64,000 bases of DNA from Chaenocephalus aceratus (lineage: Eukaryota > Chordata > Actinopteri > Perciformes > Channichthyidae): assembly GCA_023974075.1 (NCBI GenBank), contig CM043788.1, positions 18,189,928-18,253,927 of the forward strand, given 5' to 3'. Position numbers and translations under genes: made by a program. Of this stretch, positions 44,922 to 57,612 are shown in pieces. Numbering within the stretch: position 1 is the stretch's first letter; each line of letters starts with the position of its first letter. The notes beneath the pieces are model-generated. The model searched no databases. It saw only the letters and a list, made by a program, of their open reading frames with translations, and was not told the DNA's origin.

Positions 44922-44976
44922 TCAGTCCTTCTGTGCATTGAAGTTAACCTTTAACTTCAATGCACAGAAGGACTGA
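44922..44976. repeat. perfect 26-bp palindrome, 3-base loop
   Basis: 44922-44947 is perfectly complementary to 44951-44976 (core CCTTCTGTGCATTGAAGTTA), loop CCT. It is not at the end of any recognised transposon. Confidence 0.95.
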
Positions 44977-45069
44977 TCTAACCTCTGTGTTTCTGCACAC
45001 ACATATCAAAAAGTCTGAGCCAGACAAAGCATTATTTTCCCTGTTCAATGTGTGCTCATTAAACTACGT

Positions 45070-45290
45070 CTGACAGCAGAAGCCTAGGGCAAACAATTGC
45101 AAGTCTCTTCAGTGCGCATGTCACAAAAGGAGATGCATTGTGGGACATGTAGTTTATGGGCAAACTGATTCTGTAAAGTGGCATGTAACCGTATAATAAA
45201 CGTATTATATTATTTGCAAGCTCTTGCGGGGCCACATAAAATGAAGTCGAGGGCCGGATTTGGCCCCTGGGCCTTGAGTTTGCCACCCCT
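45070..45290. mobile_element. hAT-like transposon right-end fragment
   Basis: The end GGCCTTGAGTTTGCCACCCCTG is the inverse of CAGGGGTGNCAAACTCAAGGCC, a widespread hAT-type terminus; upstream lies the usual GAGGGCCGGATTTGGCCCC. The partner left end is not present, so this is a fragment. 44058-44921 and 44977-45069 show nothing else. Confidence 0.5.
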
Positions 45291-45737
45291 GCTCTATATT
45301 AAGGTTTTTAAGCAATAATAAAATTGCAAGACTGCCAGAAATGTAAAACAAAATTAATAATATTGTAGGTGTACTCCATACTCCAAGCTGTGCTTCATAC
45401 CAGGATTACTTTTATGGCAGCACTTTTTGTAATTTACCAAAATTCTAATCTGTCAGAACATGTTTGTCGTGTTATTGTTATTGCATTATTTTTTCCCCAC
45501 ATTTTCTTCCTACATATTAGGGTTTAAGGGGCGGAGCAGTCTGTAGAAGGTTTACATCCTCCATTCATAATAATGTGAAGTAAAATAAACATAAAAAAAA
45601 TGTAAGAATATTTTGGATGTAACCATCATCATCAATAGTGTTATTAACAACATTAAATTAGGTCTGCATTACATATATTTCGGAACATATCTGCTGTAAG
45701 GAACAAGGCAGTGTCCCTGTGGCTACAAGGACTCATG

Positions 45738-45746
45738 ATTGATTGG

Positions 45747-45822
<76 letters not shown>
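45738..45822. repeat. (TTGA)n microsatellite
   Basis: About 20 tetranucleotide units, followed to 45925 by a degenerate tail of TTGATTGG/GGTCTGTCGG-like units. Probably an old LINE tail, though LINE sequence before it is not evident. Confidence 0.9.
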
Positions 45823-45823
<1 letters not shown>

Positions 45824-45925
45824 CAATTCAATTCAGTGATCGATTGAGTGGTTGATTGAGTTGGTTGTTTGTTTGGTTGATTGGTTGATTGATTCATTGG
45901 TTGGTCTGTCGGTCTATCGGTATAA

Positions 45926-47280
45926 ATCTCATTGATGGGAGACATTATGTATGATTACAGTCATTCGTACACAATGATGGATAATCTGTTACTGAATGCT
46001 ATGACTCCATTATATTATAGATTATTTATAATGCCTATTATCATCATGTTGTCCCTGTCATGCAAACAAATATGTATTCTGGCAGGGCACAGAGAAAGAG
46101 CTCTGGCACCCTTATATCTACACTATCACCCTCACTGTCAAAGTGCCCTTAGGAAGGGCATCTCACAGGAAGAAATACAGAACAAAAAGTCACCTCGCAG
46201 AGATTGCCGAAACAGAGCGAGCATTATGGGACGGTAAAACAGTGGGAAAGAAATGTAGCACAGTAAGAGGCACTGATATTGATTCAACCAGAAGTGCCAC
46301 AAGAGGCTTGTTTGGAGTGACTCCTTCTGAGCGTCACAATCAACCAAAAGAGAAAAGTATATGATGTTTTCAGCAGAATGGCACTCCCACGCGTGAGAAG
46401 TACTTCTCATATCTCTCTATTGTATTGCCTTCCGATCCTGCTGTCTCCTCCCTCCCTCCCTTCATCCCCTAAAGCTCTCTTTCTCTCCACTTCATGACTA
46501 ATACTGCACTGTAATTACCCAGAGTCCTGCTGTCGACTCTCCCTCCTCTTCCTCTTCCCCGCTCTCTGGTATTGCCTTCACACATCTGTATGCTCCATCT
46601 CTCTTTATTTCCCAATCTCTCTTCAGCTGACACTCACACAGTGGCGCATCACAGAGGACTTCTTTCAAAAACACCCAACATTTGAAAAAAGTTCCAGAAA
46701 TGTTGGAGGATGTTGTTACCTGCAACTGAAAAGATTGGGTATATTGATACCATCTACTCTTATTATATACCAAGCACATCTCTTGCAGGCTCTGCCTACT
46801 AGAAGTTCTGAAAATTCGACAAGAGATTTTTTTTTTTTATGAAGGAGCTGTACAATGTTTCTTGAATCTGAGATGTTCCCCTAAATAAATAACTTGTATG
46901 TTCATGGTAAAGCCTGAAGCAGATTTTAATATTATCATGGATCAACAGACTCAGAACAATGGAAACATTTTGCTCTTAAAGAAACACCTTTAACCTCCTT
47001 AGCTCAGAAAGGAGTTTAATGAAAGTTAGCACAGAGGTGGCCTGTGTACATATTCAAATGTCCAGAATGTGCTTTCCTGCAACTTCTGCGAGGGAGGAGA
47101 GGCCATTTTAATACCAAATGCACGGTGACCCTTCAACTGCCTGTTACACTCAAAAGTGTCTTATTACAGAATCACTCCTAATCTTGCTCAAACTTGAAAT
47201 TGGAATAATATACTCCTTAAGATTGAGAACTTTTGAAGCTTGTTACTTACCTTCATCAATGAGAAAGAATACTGCTGGGA
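45926..47280. other. no gene recognised
   Basis: Pyrimidine-rich patch at 46430-46640, otherwise ordinary AT-rich sequence. Short open frames only, without domains. Confidence 0.4.
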
Positions 47281-47284
47281 GACA

Positions 47285-47655
47285 ATGTTCAAGGTTCAAG
47301 GTTCTTTATTTGTCATACGAACATAGCTACAGTGTAGTTATGTCGATGCAAATCTTAGGTCACAGGCTTCTCCAACAGTGCAACACAATAAAACAGATAA
47401 ACAGAAAAATATAGTGCAAGTAAATATTAAAAAGTAAATACAAAAAGAAAAATAGTTTTAAAAAAGTGAAATAGTGAAATAAGATATATATATGCAAGCT
47501 ATTGGAATGATATATTAGATAAATAGATAAATAATTACTAAGTAGCAGATGAATGTTATGGATGTTGTTTCAACAGTTCAGGTGTTTAACAGTCTTATTG
47601 CCTGTGGGACGAAACTGTCTCTGAATCTGGTGGTTTTTGTCCGGATGCGGTAACT
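47285..47655 (-). mobile_element. LINE 3'-end fragment (same family as 29558-29930)
   Basis: Begins GTTCAAGGTTCAAGGTTCTTTATTTGTC and shares TTAGGTCACAGGCT, CAACAGTGC, AAACAGATAAACAGAAAAAT and CAGTTCAGGTGTTTAACAGT with the other copy. The last stretch on the minus strand encodes the SFVPQAIRLLN-like ORF2 end. 5'-truncated and AT-expanded inside. Confidence 0.65.
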
Positions 47656-48174
47656 AAAAAGTACAAACTAAAACGTGTTTTCATTTCTTTCCGTTATTAA
47701 TGGATAACAAATGATTACACAATTACAAATGCACAATTTTCTTTAGGTCTATGTGTATGAGAATAACAATTTCAGTCATTTCTAGGGTTGTATAGACAAA
47801 TATTTAATGCCAAAAAAATCAAAGACATCTAGACAGCGTCTATAAATATCCTTAAAGTAGCATTAAAGATGATTTAAAGTTATTTAAATTAATATGGTTT
47901 ATCCCCTTGAGAACCAGAACTGCTGTCTGTATATCTTTGTCCAGGCTGGGGTAGTAAAGGAAGTTTTAATTCCAGAAGGGCCTAGTCAGTAGTTAAAGGG
48001 TCACCAGAAAGTCACTTCATATCCTTTTTTCATAGGAGGAAAATGTAATGGAAATGTATAAAACAGCTTTCATGCACCAAAGACGATGAATAGTTTCAGT
48101 CGAGGTGACATCTAAAGATCCGACCTAGCACAGCCGGACTGTTATAAAATATATATATATATATATATATATAT

Positions 48175-49237
48175 TAGGGCTGTCAAACGATTACATTTTT
48201 TAATCAGATTAATCACAGCTTAAAAATTAATTAATCATGATTAATCACCATTCGAACTATGTCCAAAATATGCCATTTATTTATGTATATTGTTGTGGGA
48301 ATGGAAAGATAAACGAAAGAAGGCGGATATATCCATTTAACATACAGTATCTATGTTTATTATAAAACAATTCTGCGTGTCAAAATGAAAGACAACCCAC
48401 ACACCTATCAATCATCAAACCGTGGGGTCTTAATTCATTACGTGTTGATTTCTATCAACGGGGGAGTACTTCAGGAAAGTCGACAGGGGGGGGGGGGGGG
48501 GGCGGCTAGTGGAGTACTTCGTGACCACAGAGTGTGAACGTTGTGATCAGCTGTTTTAGCGCAGTTCTCCAGTGAAGGGGGGAGTCTCCCTCCGCAGCCG
48601 GTTGGCGTAGTTTTGGCACAATTCCGTTGTACAGACCGACGTTAACAGCAGCCCTGTCTGTGCACACGGAGACCGACTCTGTCGTCCGGTGATCGAACCG
48701 CCTTCTGGAAAAGCTTCACAAGTACGTCGGTACGCAAATGCGCTTTGTGACACAAGTGACGGTACGCATTTCAGATTACGCACATAACCTGCGTACCAGT
48801 TATGTGCACCCCTGTACCAGAGCCATATTATTACTATTATATGGCTCTGCCCTGTAGTACTACAGCAAAAGTATTCTGCGTCGGGACTTCCTGCAACAAC
48901 ACCACGCCGTTATCAAAGATGTTCTATTGAGAAGACGATCACTACGTGACAAAAGTTTTCAAAACCGTGGCTACTGAAATCAATCTTACTAACTGCTGTC
49001 TTTGCAATTTACTCCGCGCGAGTTGGCAGACTTTATTTTGCTTACTTTAACATCATTTTTCATGGTGGGGCTAAGCCATTTCTTGGTATGGCCTACCCCA
49101 GCCATACCCTGGCGCTGCCACTGGTGGGATGTATGGGGCAGGCCATTCTGCACATGCGTTAAATGCATTAAATATTTTAACGCAATTAATTCAAAAAATT
49201 AATTACCGCCGTTAACGCGATAATTTTGACAGCACTA
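48175..49237. mobile_element. hAT-like element with TAGGGCTGTCAAA ends, inside an AT microsatellite
   Basis: Left end TAGGGCTGTCAAACGATTA, right end TAATTTTGACAGCACTA, embedded in (AT)n runs at 48149-48174 and 49238-49250. Subterminal regions are rich in TTAATCA/TTAACGC motifs (ATTAACGCGATAATTTT), known from a frequent teleost hAT-type repeat. The inside holds a run of 17 G at 48486-48502 and no transposase. 47656-48148 shows nothing notable. Confidence 0.65.
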
Positions 49238-49250
49238 ATATATATATATA

Positions 49251-50294
49251 GTAATACAAGACCGTGCCATAATGTATCACCAATGTCACTTTGAACTTCA
49301 ATCTGTATAGTAGTTCCCTGTTTGTTACAATCTGGATACTATCTACCCGATTGTACGTGGGCTACTTGGAAATGCTCCATTAATAAAAATAATAAATTGG
49401 AATCAGGGTTAATCGGTTGATATGGACACAACTTATTATAAAGCTTTACATATTAATTTGTTAACAGTGATTATTAGTCTGGTCCGTCACTCTCCTTTAA
49501 CAAGACCCTGAGTGATTTAAGAGACAAAAGGCTTTGGCTGTTGAGCGTCAGGCTGTGTTTTCTGCTCAAAATATCTACATGGAAAAAACATGGAAAAATA
49601 AGTATAATGGGTTCCTGAGTGATTTGGAAAAGGCTGCCAGAGAGCGGACCATTTGTGTGTGGGGTTGTTTGTCTATCAATTAGAGTGTCGATTAAATAAA
49701 TGTGTTTGGGCTCCATCTCGCCTGCTGGCAGAGAGCAGAGCTGTCTAGAGACACGCCTACAGGAGGTTCCCAGCCAAAATAACTTTCAACACATTCCTGC
49801 TCAATACTGGGCTCTAACCACATACTGACGTTATGTTCCATCAAATAGGGAGCTTAGCTCAGAGCCATGTCTGATGTAGTGTGGTAGAAATGTGTGTTTA
49901 GAGAAATGATCCCAGGCTAAATAAACTGTTTGATTGACTTCATAGCAAGAAACTCAGACAATGCATTAAAGCCATACTAATTTGTAATGCAAACATGTTT
50001 ATGTTGTGAGCAAGTGTTTTCCTTTAGGTCAAAATGAAATGCAAGACAGTTTTCTTGATTTTCGACATTTACATCTTTACAGTGGCCAAAACAACAATGG
50101 ACAATGGATCGAATGGACACACAGGCCCTGGGACATAGGGATGTTCCTAACTGAACTATAGACAATTAATTTGTATTTGTCATTGTTCTAAAAGCAGGTA
50201 TTGCGCAATATAAATGAATAAAGAAAACATTAAGACAATATTCTTATGTGGAAGTAAAAATTAAAGTAGTTTCAATTAAAATGGTGCCCCACCA
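49251..50294. other. no recognisable feature
   Basis: AT-rich; no gene or repeat ends supported. Confidence 0.4.
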
Positions 50295-50475
50295 AACCTT
50301 AAAGGGGCCCTATTATGCTCATTTTCAGGTTCATATTTGTCATTTGTGCCTCTACTGTGACATGTTTTCATGCTTTAATGTTCAAAAAGGTCTTTATTGT
50401 TCTCATACTGCCTGTGCTGAAGCACCTATGTTCACCCTCTGTCTGAAAACAGAGCCCAGTTTCTGATTGGTTAGC
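50295..50475. repeat. one end of the AAAGGGGACC MITE family
   Basis: Starts CTTAAAGGGGCCCTATTATG, continues GCTCATTTTCAGGTTCATA; related ends lie at 25647, 33168 and 53718. No matching opposite end nearby, so a solo fragment. Confidence 0.5.
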
Positions 50476-50746
50476 TAGCTTGGTTGTAATTTGTCAACTG
50501 CTTGGAGCCATTAGCTATCACAATCATCCATCATAATAAACCAACATGAAAGCAGTTTATAATAATCAAACAAAACATTTCTGCCTCTAATGTAGTGATT
50601 ATTGGGTTAAATATGTGTTTGTCATTTGGTGGCAAAATACATACTAAACAGCAACTTAAAGTTTACTTTTATTCTCACTAGGACTTTATAGTACTAGTTA
50701 TCAAGTCAAATGAATCATTTACCATTGACTCAGCAGAACTGACTGA

Positions 50747-51432
50747 GGCCCCGTCCACACAAAGACAATTTCAGTTGTATCCGCTAAAGTTCTTTATGGT
50801 ATTATAGACGGTTCGTCCACACGAAGCCAAAACGGAGCTGCAGCTTCGGAGCCCGAAACCAGCTACCAAAGTTGGTAAGTCTGTAGACGAAACGCTTGCG
50901 GCTCCGTGTGTACGCCCAAACGATCATTTCCTGAATCGATGATGCCATAGCCCCGCCTCTCCCCACCTCTCCTGCTCACCCCCGCGTCATTGCTGATGTG
51001 TTTCGCCAACAACAACAACAATGGCGGATCACAGGGTTGCGTTCGTGCTCCAGACGCTACTGACCATGATACAGATGTTAGTGCAAAATCTACAGCTCCT
51101 CTACCACAACCATCAGCAACAAGTGGACATGGAGAACTACATGAACTACATGTTGCTAAATCCACCGCGGAGAATAAACAGAAGGGCAACCAGGCAACCA
51201 TGGCAACCATGCTCGGAGGGTCTTCTTCGCTGCTTTTGGTGTATTTTGTGGCAGAAGTACAGCGCCACTTACAGGCCCGGCATATGTACTACAGCATCTC
51301 CAGCGGGTCGAGCGGTTTCGTGTGAACGGACATGTTTCTTGAGCCGATTCCCTGTGGATGGAAGACTTTTTTGAAATCGACTTCGGTTCGAAATCGATTT
51401 CGTCTCCGTTTCGTCTCTGTGTGGACGGGGCC
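50747..51432. mobile_element. 686-bp MITE with GGCCCCGTCCACAC ends
   Basis: Left GGCCCCGTCCACACAAAGAC and right GTCTCTGTGTGGACGGGGCC are inverted; TGA flanks both sides (50744-50746, 51433-51435), a 3-bp duplication. A 117-codon open frame inside (51021-51374) starts MADHRVAFVLQTLLTMIQML, but no known domain is seen; it may be the degenerate first ORF of an autonomous relative. A broken relative lies at 32765-32895. Confidence 0.75.
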
Positions 51433-52979
51433 TGAGTTGATTTGACCTACAGTAAACGGTTTAGATTTACCTCAAACATGCATATGGGTAAATGAAAGTA
51501 AAGCCCTCATTGTGTTGTCCCTACAGATAAGGACCAGATCCATTGTTAGGGCAAAATGCTATTTCCAGAAACCATGAAGCTATAAAACCTCAAACAAACT
51601 GGAATTCACTAAAAAAACAAAGTCTATTTGGTGGATGTCTGTTTGCGCTGCCACTACATCTTCAAAACTGCATCAGAAGATTTATACACAGCATTTGAGG
51701 AACAGTTTCCACAAAAAAGGAAACCGAGCACAGAGCCATCACAAAACACTTTAAATTACCTGTGCCAACTGTGAAGATGGATGCAATTGTGCATGAACAG
51801 GAGACATGCCGGGCAAAATAAATACAACATAGCACCTGTCTCCAAAGTAACATTGAATAAATTAACTTCTGGTTCAGTTTTGCTTAATTTAACAACTTTG
51901 GCATTTGGTGGTGGGTTGTATTAAATTAAAAACACTCCACACACACTGCCTTATATTTCAAGATATACACTCATCATCTTTGTTAAGAAATGTCAAAAAA
52001 GTACTATCTGTCTCTCCTCCTTATACTTATGTACTGTACTCAAATTCCTGGGCCTTTGGTAGCAACAAGTTACTGCACTCACTCGAACTGTCCCATACCA
52101 GTTAACACACCATGTGACTCTAATGGCGTATTTCCACTGCAGGGCCTCGCACGGCTTAGTACGGTATAGTTAGGCCTTGGGAGGCCAGGCTCACTTTATG
52201 CTGCGTTTCCATTACAGTTTAGTAGCTGGGGCAGTAACTATAGTAACGCAGTGTAGGCGGAGCCGTGACGTCATCTTCAATGCAATGTTGTTACTCCTGC
52301 ATCATTTGAAACGTGTATTACAATTAAATCACGGTAAAATATGTTCATTGTGTTGTAGTTGTAGCCACTCACGTCACTAGTTTAGAAAAACTGTGAAAAA
52401 GTACCCGTTAGCCGGAACTACCCCTAGTGGAAACGCAACAAAAAACGGTCCGGGTTTGTCACGGCACGCTTAAACCGTGCTATGGACGGCGCTATGTGCT
52501 TCAGCGTCATAAGATACCATGACTCTGGTACCACTCCAACTGAATGAGTGGACCTTAAGTGCTGCTGCTCATTCATGTTTTCAGTGACCTCGTGCTGCTG
52601 CGATAAATCATAACATCTCCTATCACAACAACTAATTTGCGTGATCCTCGACTAATCAGGAATAGTGATGCACTTTATTGATGGAGACGATTTGAATACC
52701 ACGTTTTCTTGGTGGATTTAATTAAAGAAATGGGTTACATCATCAACCTAAGGATGTAACTTGTTGCTTAATGGTTACAACTGCCAACAAACAGGCTCCG
52801 TCAATAAGAGTGAACAATGTGTTGAGTGACCACATGAGAAACAGCTCTAATGTAAGGGCAACACAGATTCACATCAACATAAAAGCCCTTCAGTTTCCAT
52901 TGAGACTGAGGGAAGGCATTAGTAGGAGTAACAGCTAGGGAACATGGCATGTGTGGGACATTAGTGGGACAGGTCCTAC
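51433..52979. other. no gene; possible MITE at about 52125-52445
   Basis: 52125-52445 is bounded by GGCGTATTTCCACTGCAGG and CCTAGTGGAAACGCAAC, inverse-like ends seen in fish MITEs, with CACGGCTTAGTACGG inside. The rest is featureless. This is directly downstream (3') of the ptprf exon. Confidence 0.4.
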
Positions 52980-53121
52980 CTTCTAAGACAGTGAGCTTGG
53001 TGCTGGTGTTGATCTCTCCCACGCTGTTGGTGGCGGTGCATTCATAGATGGCTTCATCGCGGTGGGTCCTCAGAGGCTGGATACGCAGCACGGAGCCCGA
53101 GCCGTCATCAAACTCAATCAC
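52980..53121 (-). CDS. ptprf: ptprf exon: second half of Ig domain 1
   Basis: A 142-bp coding exon after the acceptor TGTCCTCAG. It encodes [18 protein letters not shown], then the second Ig cysteine in YECTATNS, and ends in KLTVLE plus one base before the donor GTAGGA (phase 1). It joins in phase to the exon at 60289-60434, giving QRFE-VIEF as in vertebrate LAR-type phosphatases. [14 protein letters not shown] favours PTPRF over the paralogues, whose equivalent reads more like ECVA. A translation running on into the intron hits unrelated sequence, so the donor is well supported. The next expected exon, with Ig2 residues around GFPSIDMGPQLKVVE, was not recognised anywhere from 1 to 52979. Confidence 0.92.
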
Positions 53122-53717
53122 CTGAGGACAAAAGAACGGGAGTAGGATTAAAAGTAATCAACACTGACATCTACACTTATAACAATCGTGTTTGACTTGG
53201 GGAAATTATTTCTAATTTCACAAAAGAACAGAAGAGTTTCAAGGAAGTTCGAAAAAATAGTTTCAAGTATTTTAAAATGTCATAGTTCATTTGAAACATT
53301 ATCCTGTTTTAAATCAGCATAATACATTATTTTGAATGTTACACACTTGAGATGAATTTGGACATAAATCTTTCAAAGTGTTATTAGATGATTACTTTGC
53401 TATGTGCTGCTGTAAAAGTAGGACTGTTCACAGGTTTTAGTATAATGGTTAACTATATTATTTCTGAGAGCGAGATGAGAAAATGGACATTAATTTAATG
53501 TCTATGTGTTAAGAACGAAGCCAGAGTCATAACCTGGTTAGCCTAGCTTAGCATAAAACCCTGAAAGCAGGAGAAAACAACTAACCCGACTGAATCAGAG
53601 AGATTTTGTTTGCGTTCTATTTAAAACAAAAAGAGATACAATATGTTAACCACTGACTTGTATTGGTGTCTGTGTATTTTCGAACGTTGAAAAATATATA
53701 TAAAGGGGGACGTTAAC

Positions 53718-54413
53718 TTAAAGGGGACCTATCATGCAAAATGCACTTTTTGATGTCTTTTATAGATAAATATGTGTCCCCGGTGGGTCGGGGAACTCAC
53801 GCAGCGTCAGAAAATAAAACCCTTTCTCTTTTCCTCCGTACCCAGATCTTTTAAAAACGGGTGTACAGAAGCAGATACAGATTTGCTGCCGATATGACGT
53901 CAAATCGGCAGCGGACCCACAGAGAGTTGCTATCAGAAACAATGCCTGATGTGTTTTGGACGTAATCTCGTCTTTGTTTACATTAGCAAGCCTCGCTAAC
54001 ACTCAGAGCTAACCTGTACTGTAGAGCACATGTGTTTAAAAAGCAGGAAATAAAAAAGGAACTCACCTTGTGATAAACCTGCAAGAGAAAAGCATTTCAG
54101 CTCCATACTGTTTCAGAAATAATCCTTGATGTGGTTTAGAACAGGATGGCGTTTTATCACAACCAAATTTAACTTTATCTCTGGTAGAATTCTGGTCAGG
54201 AATTAGCTCCGCCTCCTCTTTTTAATTTTTTCAAGCTAAGGACCCAAAATCCGCTTTTCTCTAACAGAGCTGCAAAAGTGGGTTATGAGCAGTATGAGGC
54301 ATGGCTACAATGGGTGATCTGTTTGGTATTTTAAGCAAAAAACGTCACAGACATGTTTTTATAGGGATGGCCCTACAATATGTTTCCAATATAGCATAAT
54401 AGGTCCACTTTAA
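53718..54413. mobile_element. MITE with TTAAAGGGGACCTATCATGC ends, in the ptprf intron
   Basis: Left TTAAAGGGGACCTATCATGC; right AGCATAATAGGTCCACTTTAA is its near inverse. About 696 bp. The interior has no ORF of note. Same family as fragments at 25647, 33140 and 50295. Confidence 0.65.
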
Positions 54414-55849
54414 ATAAAAGATAATTGAAGATCACTAATTCTGTATTGTAACCTTGGAGTTTTGTTGTTTTGTAACAGTTTGAAATAAATCTATTCTAAC
54501 TAAGTTATTTGAAATACAATACATGTGTCATGCAGAGCTTTACTCTGTGAGAATTAATAATATGAATTTTGCTAATACTGATAATTCCTATTGCAGAACA
54601 AACACTGAACTGTTAGATGTGTTGTGTGGACTAAGCTTGAAGGTACTCTAGATACATATCCTTTTCATGTCATTTTGAGACTTTTATCTCAGACTTTTCA
54701 TTCATTAAGAAACTTATTTTCATTACCCACATTAGCTTATTACAACTGTTCTGTTCTCTGTAGGCTAAATGTTGTCAGTCAGTCTTTCATACTCTTTTCC
54801 TTTGTTTATATACAAGCAATGCACAACTACAGCGGTAATCAAACCCAAAGACGATACAGATGATAACCAAAACTTACATGGGAACACAGCTTTGGATAAA
54901 ACCAGAAAAGCAGTCTGAAATGTTGCTTATTGTCCCTCATTGTACAGGAAATCTGTCAGTGAACGCGGTGTTTACTGTCAATGTGTAGTGACAATCTAAA
55001 ATGTTTTTTCCTTGTATTGTTTGTTTGTTCTTGTTGATTTGCCATCCCAACAAGCTGAGGGAAATTAAAACGTTTAAAAGTTAAGACCTTAATCGAGAAG
55101 AATAAACTACTTTACGTACAGCAGCTCAACATGTAAAAAGGTGGTTGGTAGATTTCACAGATTATGGTCATTGTGTCTAGCAGCTAAAGGAGGATGTGTA
55201 CAGTGATGAGCTTCAGTGGATAACAGGTATGTGAGGGGATTTAAGGAATGCTGGGGGGGGTAAATACTCAGAGGTCAGGGCACTGGGCCTTACACTTCCG
55301 CCCCACCGCGTTGTGTGTGACCCAACGAGCCGCCTGGCAGGAATCACATTCCACCTCTAATGAAGGAGCTTGGTAGGAGGTAAACCCCCCCCCCGCTCAG
55401 GGAAGCATCCATTTGAGGAAACCAGGTCAAACAAGTGGAGTTTAGAGAAAACAGAGAATATGGACTAGTTTTCCCTTAAAGTCTTTGTACATCTAGTCCG
55501 TATTTTTTGTCATTCGCTAAAAATCGGTCTTGCACCGAAACCTTGCACACAGAGTCACAGTAGTTTTATATTGTTTGTTGAGAGATAATGCAATAAGAAA
55601 CAACATTTAATCATTTATGTGCATTTGTGTAAGGCATAGCGCTAGTCCAAAACAAGGCAAATCTATGATTTTATGAACAAGAAGATCCTTTAGCTGCTAG
55701 GATATAATCACTGTATAATTATTTGTACATCAGGAATTTTTCTGCCAATATCTACAAAAACTGATTCCAAGCTGTTTTGAAATGACCTGTCACAATCGTT
55801 CAATCCTTTGTCATAGGAGACAAATTAATAAAATGAATCAGCTTATCAG

Positions 55850-57612
55850 TTGGCATCTGTTGTTGATGCAATTCATGGGGCTCCCGATCTGTGCTCCAAA
55901 TTCCTTGACGTCTTCCAGGCGAAAGTCGAGGCCATCAGCTCCGGCACCTGGCCCTCCCACTCTACCTGCACCTCAGCCACCTGGCAACGCACCCCCAACA
56001 CTGCTACTCTCCCATTGCAACCTCTACTCCTTCTCCCCTGTGGATGCTCACCAAGTGGCCAAACTGGTCAGCTCGGCCATGACCTCCACCTACTCCCTGG
56101 ACCCCATGCACACAGCCCTGGTCAAGGACTGCCTACCCACCCTCTGCCCCTACATGGTGGTCATCATCAACGCTTCTCTGGCTCCTGGTACAGTCCCCGC
56201 CAGCTTCAAAATTGCTTCAGTCACCCCCATCCTCAAAAAACCTGGCCTGGACCCCGACGACCTCCACAACCACCGGCCGATCTCCAACCTTCCCTTTCTA
56301 AGTAAAACTCTAGAAAGAGTAGTCCATCTGTACATGTCCAACCATGAGCTCTTTGAGCCCTTCCAATCCGGCTTCAGACTTCAACACAGCACTGAGACCA
56401 CCCTCATCAAGATCATCAAAGATCTCCTGATTGCTGCTGACTCTGGCCGCCTCAGCATCCTCATCCTCCTGGACCTCTCTGCAGCGTTTGACACCATCTC
56501 CCACACCATCCTCCTCACCGACCTCCTAGGTGTCACTGGCACAGCCCTGTCCTGGTTCACATCCTACCTCCATAACAGAGAACAGTTTGTAACCATTAAT
56601 GGCTCAAATTCCCCCCGGCCCCTGTCAATCACGGTGTACCACAGGGCTCTGTGCTTGGCCCCCTCCTGTTCACTATGTACATGCTTCCCCTCGGCCAGAT
56701 CATCCGCCATCATGGACTCAACTTCCACTGCTACGCTGATGATACCCAATTATATCTCAGCACTACTCCATCCTCCCAGCTCCCCCCTCAGTCTCTCGTC
56801 AACTGCCTGCAGGATGTCGTCTCAAACTCAACATCAGGAAAACAGAGCTCATGGTTGTGGCACCCAAGGCACTGCTCCAGAAGATTGGTGACTTCCTCCT
56901 TGAGGTTGACGGCTGCTCCATCTCCCCATCTCCTGAAGTCCGCAACCTGGGTGTCATCTTTGACTCCACCCTTTCCTTCCACTCCCACATCAAGTCTGTC
57001 ACCAAATCCGCCTTTTTCCATCTAAAGAACATTGCCAGACTCTGACCGTCACTCTCGGAGTCGGTTGCAGAAACCCTAGTCCATGCTTTAGTCACCTCCC
57101 GCTTGGACTACTACAATGGTGTCCTGTTTGGGGTCCCCAACAAAACCCTGGACAGGCTCCAGTATGTTCAAAACTGTGCTGCTAGGGTACTCACACATAC
57201 AGAGCCGTGGCAGCACAACACTCCCACCCTCATCCACCTCCACTGGCTGCCGGTCAAGTCCCGCATAACCTACAAAGTCCTCCTCCTTACCTACAAGTCC
57301 TTCCATGCCCATGCCCCCCAGTACTTATCGGACCTCCTCCGCCCACATGCCCCACCCCGGAACCTGCGGTCTTCAGACTCTGGCCTGCTTACCACCCCCC
57401 GCACCAACCTGCGAACCTTCGGGGACAGAGCCTTCAGTGTGGCTGCCCCCACCCTCTGGAACGCTCTCCCTGCGGAGATCCGCAACATCCCCACGTTTGT
57501 CTGACTGCCTTTTGATTTTGTTTGTTTGTTTTTACTCCTGTTTTTCTTTGTAAAGCGACCTTGGGTCCCATGAAAGGCACTATTTAAATCCAAGCTATTA
57601 TTATTATTATCT
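55850..57612 (+). mobile_element. L2/Rex1-like LINE, 5'-truncated, in the ptprf intron
   Basis: Encodes most of an RT domain: RPISNLPFLSKTLERVV, FQSGFRLQHSTETTL, catalytic motif A LDLSAAFDTISHTILL (to about 56520), then after a frameshift [16 protein letters not shown] and motif [13 protein letters not shown] (56651-56765), then [20 protein letters not shown], a stop at 57044, and SRLDYYNGVLFGVPNKTL to LWNALPAEIRN (57490). The 3' UTR (AAAGCGACCTTGGGTCC) ends in (TTA)n at about 57596-57612. Frameshifts near 56000 and 56630 and a stop make it inactive. It lies antisense to ptprf. Confidence 0.85.

Noticed and set aside
44922..44976. microRNA precursor
   Set aside because: A perfect 26-bp stem with a 3-base loop is too short and too tight for a normal pre-miRNA.
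52801..52979. Extension of the ptprf exon past 52980
   Set aside because: The frame stays open, but the residues lose similarity right at a consensus donor, so this is intron.
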